Source: Bactericera cockerelli
Taxonomy: Eukaryota; Arthropoda; Insecta; Hemiptera; Triozidae
Length of the DNA stretch: 64,000 bases
Assembly: GCA_024516035.1 (NCBI GenBank)
Contig: CM044960.1
Location: 21,158,668 to 21,222,667, forward strand
Direction: 5' to 3'
Positions 22,686 to 34,038 of the stretch are shown piece by piece (within the stretch, counting starts at the first letter, position 1; every line of letters begins with the position of its first letter). The position numbers were made by a program, and so were the translations under genes. Under the pieces are notes generated by a model. The model was not told the origin of the DNA. It saw only the letters and a list, made by a program, of their open reading frames with translations, and did not search any database.

Positions 22686-22994
22686 AAAATAACAAGAGAT
22701 AGTAAAATTATTCAAGTTCAGCTACGTAAAGCATAAGTAGGAACAATATAGTATAGTATAGTAGTGCTTTATTTAGACTGTTGGCTCGAGACAAGAAGTC
22801 CCATTACGCTAACAGTTTACGGGTAGGTATTTAGGTATGTAGTGTATAACACGGGGAATTTCTATAATGTCAAGCATTACACCTTTTTATCACAAAAATA
22901 ATGTGTGGGGCTGGGATATGAACCCTTTGCTAACCAGATAATGAAATTCGTGACCATTATGTTTTCGAATCTATCCTGGTCATCATTAAAAATC

Positions 22995-23145
22995 CACGTT
23001 CTGCTGACAAGTTCCGGGCCCATTCAAGCTGGGTGAGTTTGATTTGAATAGCTGGCTTGTTTTCCCTGCGAATTTAAAACCCCCGTCGTGATACTCGTGA
23101 TATGATCATGCAGTTAAAAGTTATGTTAAACCCCAATAAACAAAA
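22995..23145 (+). repeat. SINE body copy, diverged
   Basis: GGGCCCATTCAAGCTGGGTG, AAAACCCCCGTCGTGATA and GATATGATCATGCAGTTAAA, then GTTAAACCCC and an A-rich end. Same body as 1020-1157. A small duplication (CGTGATACTCGTGATAT) sits in the middle. Confidence 0.75.
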
Positions 23146-24540
23146 AAATACAGCTGTCAATTGTTTTGTCCTTATGATTTCCGGTGAAATATTGTCCCTT
23201 TCTCCAAGTCGAATTTGTTCAAATAAGTTCAAATAAATAAAGTTTCTGTTTCCAAAGCTATGCATGAGCTCCTACATAATCTATAGCATATATGTATACT
23301 AATTGCATACAATCACCTACTAAGCACAGTATTCGACTCTTGTGAATAGCATTCTTTGTTAATAATTTATTCTTAAATTTTACCCAACACCAACCAAACT
23401 GTACACACCTACATCACAATTAGGTGTTTTCAACCCATCAACGATGATTTATTTGCAGCGTTTTTTCTTGCACGTTCCTATTAAAAAAGAAATTCAAATA
23501 AAATTAATGATCCTGAGACAAATTTGGATTATGTCCAAATTGAGAGCTTTGACTGCCATTGGTTCTTAAACATAAGTGTGGAAACTAATTTACCTGCTAT
23601 CAAAGTGACCCCTAGAGTTCTCTTGAGGAATTATATTACATTTTTAAATTCACTAAGAATTCATCTGTGGCGAAGTCTTTGAGCTGCAGGACTCAAAATT
23701 TCTATGTTCTGTTTTTTTTTCAATTGAACTTTTTGACATTGGTCACACTACTGGATAAAAACCTTTTACAAGATTCCTAAAATTATTATTACCTCGTAGG
23801 TTCTTGTCAAATTTGGTATGTTCCGTTCGTCTTGATTAAAGGGTTTGAGTCAGTTAGAAACAATTGGAAATTCTCGTCGTAGCTCATACCACTAAAACAA
23901 CAATATTAAATGGTGTAATTCTTGTATTGCAAAAAGAAAAAAAAAATTGCATTCTTTTTTTTATTTTACTCCCGTGGCATAGGTACAGGTTGAATCAACA
24001 TAACCCTGAAATTTGACAATTCCTCATCCATCTGCCCTGAAACAAATTTTGTGGCACTATCACGGAAACAACGCTGGGAATTTCAAACTTATGAATCACT
24101 GAGAAAACACAAAATATGCCCGCTTATGTTGAGGTGATTTCATCGCGCAAATGGAGGTGGAAGTGTGATTTGCATAGACAGAGGAGCGCAGGTATTTTTA
24201 GGCTGATGTGAGGAATGCTCCGAATGTCTTACCTACAGCGTATTGCTCTCAAGTAGGTAGGTATATTTTAAATCTAGATCTTTTTCTTATACAAACATAC
24301 ATACATAAGTTTTAGTCTTTGTTATCGTACTGGTTTAAAAATAATAATATATATTTACATTTTACTTTAAATCTATAACAGTATGTGATGAGAAGTTTAG
24401 TTTTCCTGTTGTATCTATTCTTTTGAATTTAAGTCTGTGACATGTCAAATAATTAAAACTATCGTAAAAAATCGCAAAGTTCCTCAGTGAACACGAATCA
24501 ATAGATGGTTGACATAATGACATATCTCATTCTCTTGTCT

Positions 24541-25040
24541 CCCAGTGAGTGGAATGCATGGGACTGAGCCCTGGACTCCCCATCATGTCTCCCAGTGAGT
24601 GGAATGCGTGGGACTGATCCCTGGGCTCCCCATCATGTCTCCCAGTGTGTGGAATGCATGGGACTGAGCCCTGGGCTCCCCATCATGTCTCCCAGTGAGT
24701 GGAATGCATGGGACTGAGCCGTGGGCTCCCCATCATGTCTCCCAGTGAGTGGAATGCATGGGACTGAGCCCTGGGCTCCCCATCATGTCTCCCAGTGAGT
24801 GGAATGCATGGGTCTGAGCCCTGGGCTCCCCATCATGTCTCCCAGTGTGTGGAATGCATGGGTCTGAGCCCTGGGCTCCCCATCATGTCTCCCAGTGAGG
24901 GGAATGCATGGGACTGAGCCCTGGACTCCTTATCTTGTCTCCCAGTGAGTGGAATGCATGGGACTGAGCCCTGGACTCCCCATCATGTCTCCCAGTGAGT
25001 GGATTGCATGGGACTGAGCCCTGGACTCCCCATCATGTCT
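24541..25040. repeat. minisatellite, 10 x 50 bp
   Basis: The unit CCCAGTGAGTGGAATGCATG plus GGACTGAGCCCTGGGCTCCC plus CATCATGTCT begins every 50 bp from 24541 to 24991. Copies differ at only a few sites. Its base composition (about 57% G+C) contrasts with the AT-rich flanks. The 50-bp period is not divisible by three. There are no unique spacers, so it is not a CRISPR. Confidence 0.97.
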
Positions 25041-25484
25041 CGTGTCTGCCGATTTATTTCTTCCTCTTCAAATATATTCCATCACTTTCTGTGCCTGCAA
25101 ATCTCTCGCTGATCAGACTGCTGCGATCATCACTCAGAAGCGCGGGTCATTCAGAGCTGCCTGCGTTTCATTGTCAAGAGAACACAACATTTTTGTGACC
25201 GCGCCAAATTATGAATCTGCGCGGTGCCAAAACAAAATAACACGAAGGGATTTTTTTTCTTCTGAGAATGAGAAAAACAGGAACTACTTTAAAAAAACGA
25301 ATCGGGGAGAGGCAACATGGAATGATGTTCTGATTTTGCAAATATTATTAAAGAACTTTCTTCTGAAAAATTCAACATTTTGAATGTGCATATTTCTTAT
25401 GAAAACATTCCATGGGAATTTTCAACAACAACAAAAAATCATCCATAAAAAATGTCATTGAAGGTCCATGATATGCTAATTGCT

Positions 25485-25841
25485 TCTTCTTCTTCTTCTT
25501 TTACTCTGTCTTATCCCGCTCAAGCAGGGTCGACGTTGTTCAACCTCATGGTTGAGGTTGATTGGTTTTGGCACATTTTTTACGGCTGGATGCCCTTCCT
25601 AACGCAACGATTCTATTTGATTTAACGTCCTGGATTAGGACGGGGGTTTTACCCTCCATTCGCTGGGAATCGTACCAGCTACCCACATTAACCTCACCCA
25701 GCCTGGGTAGGGCCGGAAATGGCAGCCTCACGTGTTTGGATGGAACAGAATTTTCTTCGAAAAGTCTGCCCCAGCCGGGAGTTGAACTCGGGAACTCTGG
25801 ACTACGGGCAGTAGTCACAACCATTACGCCACGGAGGCTGC
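25485..25841 (-). repeat. full-length SINE family B (tRNA-headed) with 16-bp TSD
   Basis: On the minus strand a tRNA-like head (CCTCCGTGGCGTAATGGTTG, B-box-like GAGTTCAACTCC) leads to the body CCGGCCCTACCCAGGCTGGG, GCGAATGGAGGGTAAAACCC, then AACCATGAGGTTGAACAACG and a (GAA)n tail. The 16-bp TGATATGCTAATTGCT occurs exactly at 25469-25484 and 25842-25857. Retrotransposed by target-primed reverse transcription. Perfect TSD suggests a young insertion. Confidence 0.95.
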
Positions 25842-27215
25842 TGATATGCTAATTGCTAAATCCCAGTAAAAAAAAAACTCTAAATTATAACTTTCTACCT
25901 GATTTTTTTTTCTTGAACTTCAGTTAACCTCAAATATCCAGTAGAATTCAAACATGTTCGGTTTATTTAAGGGTTCATGTAGAAGCTGATATTGATTTAG
26001 GTGGGTCTTGTTTTAACTGGAAAAACTGGGGTCTTGATTGGCTCTAATTGGTGTATTTGATTTTGTTCATTAATGTCGCCCTAATAATATTTTTTACCGC
26101 CGGACCTCGTGATACTCCACAAGACGTGTTTTGATAATATCCATCCTGTTTTCTTGACTAAATCCACTGTTATTTATAACTGTGTACATTGTATATTTAG
26201 ATTTTTTTTAACAATGTTTTCTTTTTAAACAAGTCGAATTAATTAATTTAGATCTCCCTTGTATTCTGTTAGGTCACACTAAATTAATTTTAATAATGGT
26301 ATTATAAAAAGATAGTCTAGTAAACTCACGAGAGTTTGGCGTGTATTTTATGCGCGACAGTTATTTTGATCTAAAAAAACTTAAATTTTTATTAGTATCG
26401 TGCTTTAAGTGTTTGTCACAGCCATTAAAATAAATCATTTACAATGTATATGTTGATGAAATTAGGCTTATTTGCCTTGTTCACCAAAGAACTAGTGAAT
26501 AATTCTTAGTTTATGTCATTCATATTTAATCCACCCAAGGTGGATAGGTGCCTGGGACCTCTCCCGAATTTGGGGCCAAAAACCCCATTTCTCTTGACAA
26601 TGAAAGGCAGGCAGATTTGAAAAAATGATAGGTAATATTAATAATTGCGATCCTTCATTACTCTAAAATCTTCTAACAATTTATCTTATTCCGTATCAGG
26701 ATGATTGAAGCTCAGACATCTAACTTTATACTTCTCCAATAAAGAGAGCTATTTCCAAATAACGTGACACGTGACATCTTCAAGCTCAAAAATCGATGAA
26801 ATAGTTGAATATTTCTCACCCGTCACCAGCGCATCATTCGACATAGCAATAATTTGGCAATGTCACCGATGAGGCAATACTTGGCGCTACCTAGAAACTG
26901 CAGCGTTGCATCTTACAAATTGCAGTTTTGTTCAAATATCACCAGATTAATGGCGAGTAATTACTCTGTGTCGTGTAATGGTTGTGTATTGCTCATCTTC
27001 TTACACAAGAAACGTAGGAACAAAGCATCTGCACAGAATAACTATCTAACATCTTTGTTTTCATTCATAATAAATCTGGTCTGTATCTAGTAGATCTTCT
27101 GAACACTATACGCTGGCGCTATTCGGTCAGTGTATATACCTGGGGTTTTTTTGATATAAAAATAAGCAGAAGTCCGGAAGATTTTTAAAATTAAAACGGA
27201 TTTATAAAGTCAATA

Positions 27216-27433
27216 TCTTCTTCTACTTTTCCTCTGTCTTATCCCGCATTAGCATCAGGGTCGACGTGGCTGAGGTTTGTTGGTTTTGGCACATTTTTAC
27301 GGCTACATGCCCTTCCTAACGCCAACGGTTCTATTTGATTTAACGTACTGGATTAGGACGGGGCATACCCTCCATTCGCTGGGAATCGTACAGCTACCCA
27401 ATTAACCTCACCCAGCCTGGGTAGGGCCGGAAA
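27216..27433 (-). repeat. 5'-truncated SINE family B with 14-bp TSD
   Basis: This is the 3' two-thirds of family B, from the GGCCGGAAAT-side core to the TCTTCTTCTA tail. TTATAAAGTCAATA at 27202-27215 and 27434-27447 is the target-site duplication. Several small deletions relative to 25485-25841 are visible. Confidence 0.92.
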
Positions 27434-27559
27434 TTATAAAGTCAATAAATTAAATGTAAAACCAAAATGGATAAATAACCAATCTTAAAATATATGTACA
27501 TATTATGTTAATATAAATCTAGTATGAAGATGCGTTTTAAAGCTACGTTCAAAAAACAA

Positions 27560-27930
27560 AGATGTATGAAGTGGGAAGTGTGTCGGTAGCTTATCAGTGC
27601 GACAATACCCAGCTACCCCGAGAGGAACGGTTCTAGAATGTCAGGGGCACGCGGGACACAATACATGTGTTAGGTGGCTATTTTCGGCGACGCCAACGGG
27701 TAACAAAGCTGTCGGTCGCTTGAGTTTCTATATTGTTCTTTCCTCGGTCTTGATATTGAATTGACAGCGGCCGTCAGTGGAATTCAAATACTTCGACAAC
27801 AACAATCTAGCATTTTCTTCTGTGGCACGCCCCAGGAGTGAATTAATTGTGTCGAAGATTTGAACGTTGAATCCGTCCATCCGAATTAATCGGCGGCGGC
27901 GCGGGTATTTTTAACCAGAGGTAATCCCCA
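27560..27930. promoter_or_regulatory. CpG-rich island-like block
   Basis: In AT-rich DNA this stretch is dense in CpG (GGCACGCGGGACAC, TTCGGCGACGCC, ATCGGCGGCGGCGCGGGT). It ends at a plus-strand donor-like CAGAGGTAATC. It may be a promoter or non-coding first exon, for instance of the kinase gene on the minus strand. No coding frame is recognised. Confidence 0.25.
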
Positions 27931-27965
27931 TTTTGATCAATAAATTGAGCAAATGGTTTCTTTGT

Positions 27966-28228
27966 GTTATTATATCATAATTTTAGTGGGTATCGCAGAA
28001 TTATTGGACTTTTCCGTATCTTCAATATTCCAATATCTTATTTTTGCCTATAATTCCGCCACTAGTCGCAGCTCACATTTAAGTAGCTCCTCATTTTTCC
28101 TCACGCGGTATGCGTGGATCCCGAACATCTAAGTACAGAGCAGAAAAAATCCTGCCCGCTGGGGATTAAACCCAAGTCACCATGCGTGGAATGCCAGCGC
28201 GCTAACTCGGCCACGGTGACTAGGTTAT
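27966..28228 (-). repeat. SINE family A copy
   Basis: The reverse complement begins GTCACCGTGGCCGAGTTAGC with GGGTTTAATCCCCAGCGGGC (B-box region). It continues through the ATGTTCGGGATCC region to GGAAAAGTCCAATAATTC and ends AAAATTATGATATAATAAC. It is collinear with 54472-54726. A 90-residue frame through it is a by-product. Confidence 0.88.
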
Positions 28229-28691
28229 AAATGTTATAACTATAAAAAAAAAACAGTGAATTGTTCCAATGCAAAATGGAGCTCAAAGGCCCCCACTCCC
28301 CCCAGCAAAAAGATAAATAAAAAGAAATACTATCGATGAGAAGTGGAACCATCTTGTCCCTGTGCAACACCAAATCTTGTCACATCCCTGAAGTTAATAG
28401 AAAAATGCGTAGGTTATTGGGTAGTCTAGTACTACTTGACTTTTTTACTCTTCTTCTCCTATAATAAGGAAACTATTGTATTAATACATCAAAGGTTTTC
28501 TCCAAGAAGGTCAAAATTACAAAAGAAAATACATACGAACTAGGTTTAGCGTAAGTATACACGCTCGTTTTGTTTTTCTTGGCGTTGCAAAACTAGCGTT
28601 TTGCTTGATACATTCAAGAGCTACTGCAACAACTCAACCTTTTCACGTCTAATAAAAGATCCTTTTTGTGGAAAAGGTTCTGGGTCGGAAC

Positions 28692-28728
28692 TATATTAAG
28701 ATCCCTTAGAGCCAGGTGAAAAGTCAGT
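28692..28728 (+). promoter_or_regulatory. possible TATA plus initiator
   Basis: TATATTAAG at 28692-28700 is followed by TCAGT at 28724-28728, near the usual insect core-promoter spacing. No transcript-like ORF follows. It could be chance. Confidence 0.15.
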
Positions 28729-30325
28729 GGCGGGGAGGGAGTGACCTTGGCACGCTGAATGTCAGGGCCCAGACGGCGCTAGGAGATGAGAATAGCGGGG
28801 CATGGAATGCGTGTCAGTATTAATTAGCGCTGGCATAACACAAAGGACATTAACATATCAAACTTGATACAATATGTAATGGCAGTATTATGATCATAGC
28901 TGAATGTCTGTGTGAGGTAGGTAGGTACTAGATTTTACTCGATTTTTTTCGCCAATTTAGAGTTTTTATTATGAATATTTTTGATATTAAAAAACGGATA
29001 TCAGTGTCGTATAGACATTAAAGTACCTCGCAGTATAACAGTTGATGTTCTTTCATGATTTTGTGACTTTGAATGTTGCATTCGATCGGAGCTTATGCAT
29101 TACACAGAATTTCAACTCTCTAACATAAATATGTATTAACTGTCAGTGAGTGGTGTTACCTTTAGGTCAAAATCACAGTAGCTAAAGTGTATCTTCCAAT
29201 GAAGTAATTCATAGTTCTGTATAATCCACCAAAAAATATTAAGTTTCTACTGTATATTAAGGATCTAGGTATTATATGTATACTGAAATAAAGGGCCTTC
29301 CTAAAACGAGCCGAAAGAATAACCTCTTCTAATTGAAAAATAAGTTTATTAAAGGCAGCTAAGTTTTTTGAGATTGGGGCCAAAATAACCCCATACAGCC
29401 AGAAGCAGATTGAATGTTCCGTATTAGGTATTCAACTTAAAGAACAACGCAGAAAATTATCATGTCCGTGTAACCCAAAGTTCTTGCCCTATAATACACG
29501 CATAGCTTCTCCTCTACATCTTTGCCACTGGTTTCGTAATTTCCACTTGCACAATAAAAATGTGACCACCTAAATAAAAACACAGGGATATAAATTTCAC
29601 GTTATGGAGCGGGCTGGGTGCCATCTTGTTTATTTTGTTAGCACTCGATGAAATATCTCGGAAAGAAACATTACCTTCGTCTTCACGATCTGATGGCCAG
29701 CAAAGGCGTCATTGTGAGATAATGCCGTCGGATGTAGAGTAGTTACAACCCCATAGGCTTATGTAGGTACATGTTGTATACTTATAACTGTTGCCCCTTA
29801 AAAGTTAACACAAGTCGGTTGGTGTTGAAGGCGTTGGTTCAAGTCCAGGTCGATCGTTGGAATTTTGTCATAATCAATTCAGAATTCACTTATTCTGAAG
29901 AAGAAGTGAAGCGAAAGACTTTTCCTAAACCCATACTTGAGGTTGGCATTGTTCTACGTGTTCCTCATGATAGAGGTTGTGTTGTTCTGGCACTCCTACT
30001 TCCACATTTTATTAAACAGATTCAATCAAGTTTTATTTACAAAATATAGTATATACAATTTACAAGAAACAAAGTTGAAATTATTAAACAAAACTTGATC
30101 AAGGGCGGTGCTAATGCCTACGGCATTCTCTTCCAAAGTCTCGTCGTAACGCGAAATCTGTCATGGCGCCAATGGTTTGTGCTGTTGTCTTTTGGTCTGA
30201 CAAAGGTGGTATCGTATCTGATAAATGTCCCCCAGCGAGACGGCAATTCAGAATTTACACTGAATAAGTAATAATAATAAAAATCTATGTTATAATGCAA
30301 ATTTAAAAGGACTTGGACTTGGAAA

Positions 30326-30523
30326 TTCTGATATTCATGTACATCTAGTACAACTTCTCACTTTTCTGTTTATACTGATTAAAATAGAGAGGTTAGTTGA
30401 TGGCATGGATATTCAGAAATATTACCCGCTGATGAGAGCAAATAAGCTCGAAACAGCTGTCCAGGTATGTTCTGATATTCATGTACATCTAGTACAACTT
30501 CTCACTTTTCTGTTTATACTGAT
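30326..30523 (+). repeat. 54-bp direct repeats flanking the hammerhead
   Basis: An identical 54-bp block (starts TTCTGATATTCATGTACATC) lies at 30326-30379 and 30470-30523, a period of 144 bp. The hammerhead is in the unique 90 bp between. The second unit stops after the block and runs into short ACTGAT repeats. This looks like a piece of a tandemly arranged hammerhead-bearing element such as a Penelope-like terminal repeat. Confidence 0.85.
30423..30467 (+). ncRNA. type I hammerhead ribozyme motif
   Basis: CTGATGA (30429-30435), stem II GAGC/GCTC (30436-30439 with 30446-30449, loop AAATAA), then GAAA (30450-30453). A very short palindromic stem III ACAGCTGT (30453-30460) and the cleavage triplet GTC (30459-30461) follow. 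Stem I pairs 30423-30428 with 30462-30467 at five of six positions. The minimal stem III resembles hammerheads known in Penelope-like retroelements and schistosome SINEs, which act best as dimers. Self-cleavage would be expected after C30461. Confidence 0.85.
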
Positions 30524-31737
30524 ACTGATTATACTGATACTGCCGTGCCCCTAGATCTATAATATTTATTCTGACTAATGGGATTGACCAGGGGAACACT
30601 AAGCGGCTTTAAATTCGTAAAAATACATACACTAGATCAGCACTTCAATTTGGCTGAGGAACTGTAAACAGGAGTGAAAAAGTCTCCTAATATAATAAAA
30701 GTCGGGTTTTTTTCACACCGATTTGCAGTATTTGTGATGAGTGAAATGGGTTCTATGAAAATGATGAACAAATATTTGAAAACAATACTTTTTAATCAAT
30801 ATAATTTATTTCAGCAGAATAATAAAAAATCCCAACATTAAGAAGATTGCATTTATGTGAATTAATGATAGAGAAGGAGCTTGAGGCAATACGCGAAGCA
30901 CTACTTAATATTAAGAGGAATATAAGGAACGTTTCAAGAAATTGAGAGGGGGGTAGGGAATAAGATTGATAGAAACGATGATATATAATTTTCGGCTTGA
31001 AACAATGTGGTTTGAGGTTTCTACTTGGACAGAAACATAACTCCTAGCATAACTGGATAAGGGAGCCCAAATAATATCACCTACTTGGTCCTCGACATAT
31101 TAATTTATTATTCTTTGGGCCCTTCGCAACTAGACTACCCATAACATTTGACTGCCTGGCTTCATAAGTAACATTTTCAGCCATGTAAGATTAAAGATTA
31201 ATAGGTGCTTAATTTGTTTTGAGAACCAAGCCAGTCTTTTTCTTGCAGTTTTTCATACAATACCATGAATAAGTTATGTTTTAATAAGCCGACTTATAAT
31301 GTTGTGAATAAAATTACAGTTAATTTTTGTTTTGTGCAATGGAATACTGCCTCCAAATTCTATCCATAAAGATAGTATTATATACATTACAGATAAACAA
31401 TTTCCTTAGTCAGCTATAATAGGTACAAAATATAAACAACGAATATTAGATGTACTTTTTCTTGTAATTACTATTTTACAGTGCAATACAATTTCCAAAT
31501 ATTTACAAACCATAATTCAGTTTTGTAGCAAATGTATTGCTCTAAATTGTTAGGAAAAGGAAAGTGATTATTAAAATTTTGCTGTGCAATAAACAAAACA
31601 AATCTATCTAGTTATTTCCAATTGATTGTAAAATTTAAAATTATTATTTTTTAGTTACGTCTCAAGATAACCCAGGAGGATCATATTATTTTACTTGAGG
31701 TACATTACCTTCTGTTATAGACATAACTGCCAAAACA

Positions 31738-31743
31738 TTTATT
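31738..31743 (-). terminator. possible slo poly(A) signal
   Basis: A minus-strand AATAAA lies about 0.92 kb downstream of the slo stop codon in AT-rich sequence. It is one of several possible signals below 32659; no single one stands out, so the 3' UTR end is uncertain. Confidence 0.25.
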
Positions 31744-32658
31744 GATAACCTAAATAAAAGTTATGTACACAATTGACTTTTTACAACTTCATCTTATGTT
31801 TAATATCAATGCATAAAAAGATTTGAATCTTGAACAAATTTAATAAATATAAAAATACAATTACAATAAATAAATAGAATATTATTAAAGAAAAAAGAAA
31901 AGAAAGTTTAAAGAACTAAAATCGATGTATGTAGCGCCTTGGAGGTTAGGTACTAAGTCATTTGAAACAATGGAGAAAAACGAAGCTTCTGTTACGACCA
32001 AAAACCTTGTAAAATTGAGGGTTCAAGGGTCTTCAAGATGTTTGGTTCAGATTACTCGGACGAATATTTTCAGATACATAATTATGCTCGGACGTAATAT
32101 CATAATGTTCGTGATACTAAATCTCCATTATGGCAGAGGAGACAACTGAAACTACCCACTAGATACTAACTTGGTTAAATACCTTAAAAACAATATGGCG
32201 TTGCTTGTGCCGATACTGTAACATTTCCAAAATTATCTTGTGTGATTATATTATATGTATTTTTTTATTTTTCAATTTGGATAATATGGATGCAAATAAA
32301 GAAACTATCATAAATATACCCGAGCATAAACGACCTGCTGTTCAATAAGGTGTGTTCCACCCGTATGAAAATAATTGTACACCAAATTGTCAAACATTAC
32401 TGTCGAGATTTGATCAACTATAGGATGCCAAACAGTTACTAATGAATCTAATGTTGCTAATGGATGCTCACAGAGCGAATCACTTCATCCAGTCATTATG
32501 ATGAATTCTTAGTCAGCGTCAATGTATAAAATGAAGGTACTGGTTTTTATGGGTCCATGTTCCGACAGCAGTTCCCTTTCCTCCACTGGTCCTCACTTGC
32601 TGATGGTGACTTAGATGTACGAGTAAGGTCCGTCAGTGAGGGCGCTACAAAGCAATAG

Positions 32659-32790
32659 TCAGGAGTTGTCATCCTTGCCTCTCCCGGCAGTGGCGGCTCC
32701 AGTGGTTTGACCGTGTCCGTTGCTAGCCGTGCCTACGCGACTGTTGGGTTTGTACTCGAGACCTGGGTCAAACTGCATCAAGACGAATAC
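32659..32790 (-). CDS. slo: slo terminal coding exon
   Basis: The exon starts [15 protein letters not shown] and ends in a Gly/Ala/Thr-rich tail with the last residues GKDDNS and a TGA stop at 32659-32661. The KDDNS end matches the recalled fly Slo C-terminus, so this is the natural end of the protein. The middle of the tail ([16 protein letters not shown]) is lineage-variable. The 3' UTR must lie below 32659. Confidence 0.97.
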   Translation of the reverse strand, partial: VFVLMQFDPGLEYKPNSRVGTASNGHGQTTGAATAGRGKDDNS

Positions 32791-34006
32791 CTGAAATACA
32801 ATCACGAGATTCATGAAGGAATGGGAAGGTTTTGTCAATGCATTTTATTTATTATTTTGATGATTGTTTCACAGCCTTTTTTATTTCGTACCCCTGAAAC
32901 AGCAGCTACTGTAGACGCTTGTTTGTGTTGTAGCTTGCCCATCCCGTAGTATGCCTCTCGTCTGATGGGCGAGAAGTGACAAAATATTTCCCATTCATGT
33001 GCAATAAAAAATATTAGTTTTGTACCTTTACAAGACAATTTACCATGTACCGTACATAAAGATGAAAAAGATGATATTCTGTACTTTGCCTTCATGGTAC
33101 TGAATCTTAGGTTCTTCAGCCCTGTCGAGGCTTACTGGGACGTTTGGAATTTAGAGAGCTCACAAGTTATGGAATTTTTTTATGTTTTGTGGCTAAATAT
33201 GTAGTTTTATATGATCTCATTATTTTCAATCACTTTCTATGTTCACGCTTAGATCGTCAGTAAATCGAGGACTACACTCCATGCTCAGTGAACAGTATTT
33301 ACCTTAACACCAGACCGGTTAATATGTAATTTAATATCGAACATGTGCCGTATTTTTCTTTCTAACCAAAGTTAACCAAACGGGAATAAAATGAACCAAA
33401 CTGGAAGCAAGTCATTTTTCTTTTGGAAGAGGAAAAATTTCCACTTCCAAAGTTAACCAAAGTGGAAGTAGAAAATTCTTGCTTCCAGTTCTTTTATAGG
33501 TTAAGTCCATTGTTTATCTTTAAAAGTAACCAAACGCATTTTTCTTTTACGAATGACCTTGGAATAAAATGGAAATATTTGGAAGAAACCTAACCAGGAT
33601 TTTTTTTTTGTTAGAAAGAAAAATACGACTATGGAGTTCTTTTGATGGAAGGATGACTCACCTGATCGGTGGGCAGTAGGGAGAAGTCATCCGGCGGATT
33701 AGTTATCACATAGCGCTTGGAGCTGGCGTCACAGGAGCTGCTGGTGTCTCGGAACCTGTACAGCCCTATGCAGAGCATGCCGTAGGACTTGAGTGCCGAC
33801 ACAAACAGGTCCCCATATTTACCCGCCTCCCCGAACTGAGCCAGAGGTCCGTCATATAGGGAGATCTGCCCGACCTAGGAAGGGATTAGAATTGTATTTC
33901 ATTTGATAGGGTGATACTTTCAAAATAGCTCCTTCTGATTAATAAATATCTCATTGAGAAAAAATCAAATAGAGGTTGTGAAATTCATGACCAAAGAAAT
34001 GATACT

Positions 34007-34038
<32 letters not shown>

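Larger units (their letters stand above)
17568..32658. other. interval between kinase exons and slo, no secure gene
   Basis: These 15 kb hold repeats and relics listed separately plus unremarkable AT-rich DNA. It must include the slo 3' UTR at its upper end. It may include 5' exons or the promoter of the kinase gene; the CpG-rich block at 27560-27930 and the TATA/Inr-like site near 28692 are the only candidates seen. Confidence 0.5.

Noticed and set aside
24541..25040. Regular 50-bp repeats as a CRISPR array
   Set aside because: The repeats are contiguous with no unique spacers, and the genome is eukaryotic.
25546..25852. Two 92-96-residue ORFs on opposite strands
   Set aside because: Both are translations of the SINE family B insertion bounded by target-site duplications.
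28101..28373. A 90-residue minus-strand ORF as a protein gene
   Set aside because: Most of it translates a family A SINE (tRNA-like head and B box); the rest is low-complexity sequence.
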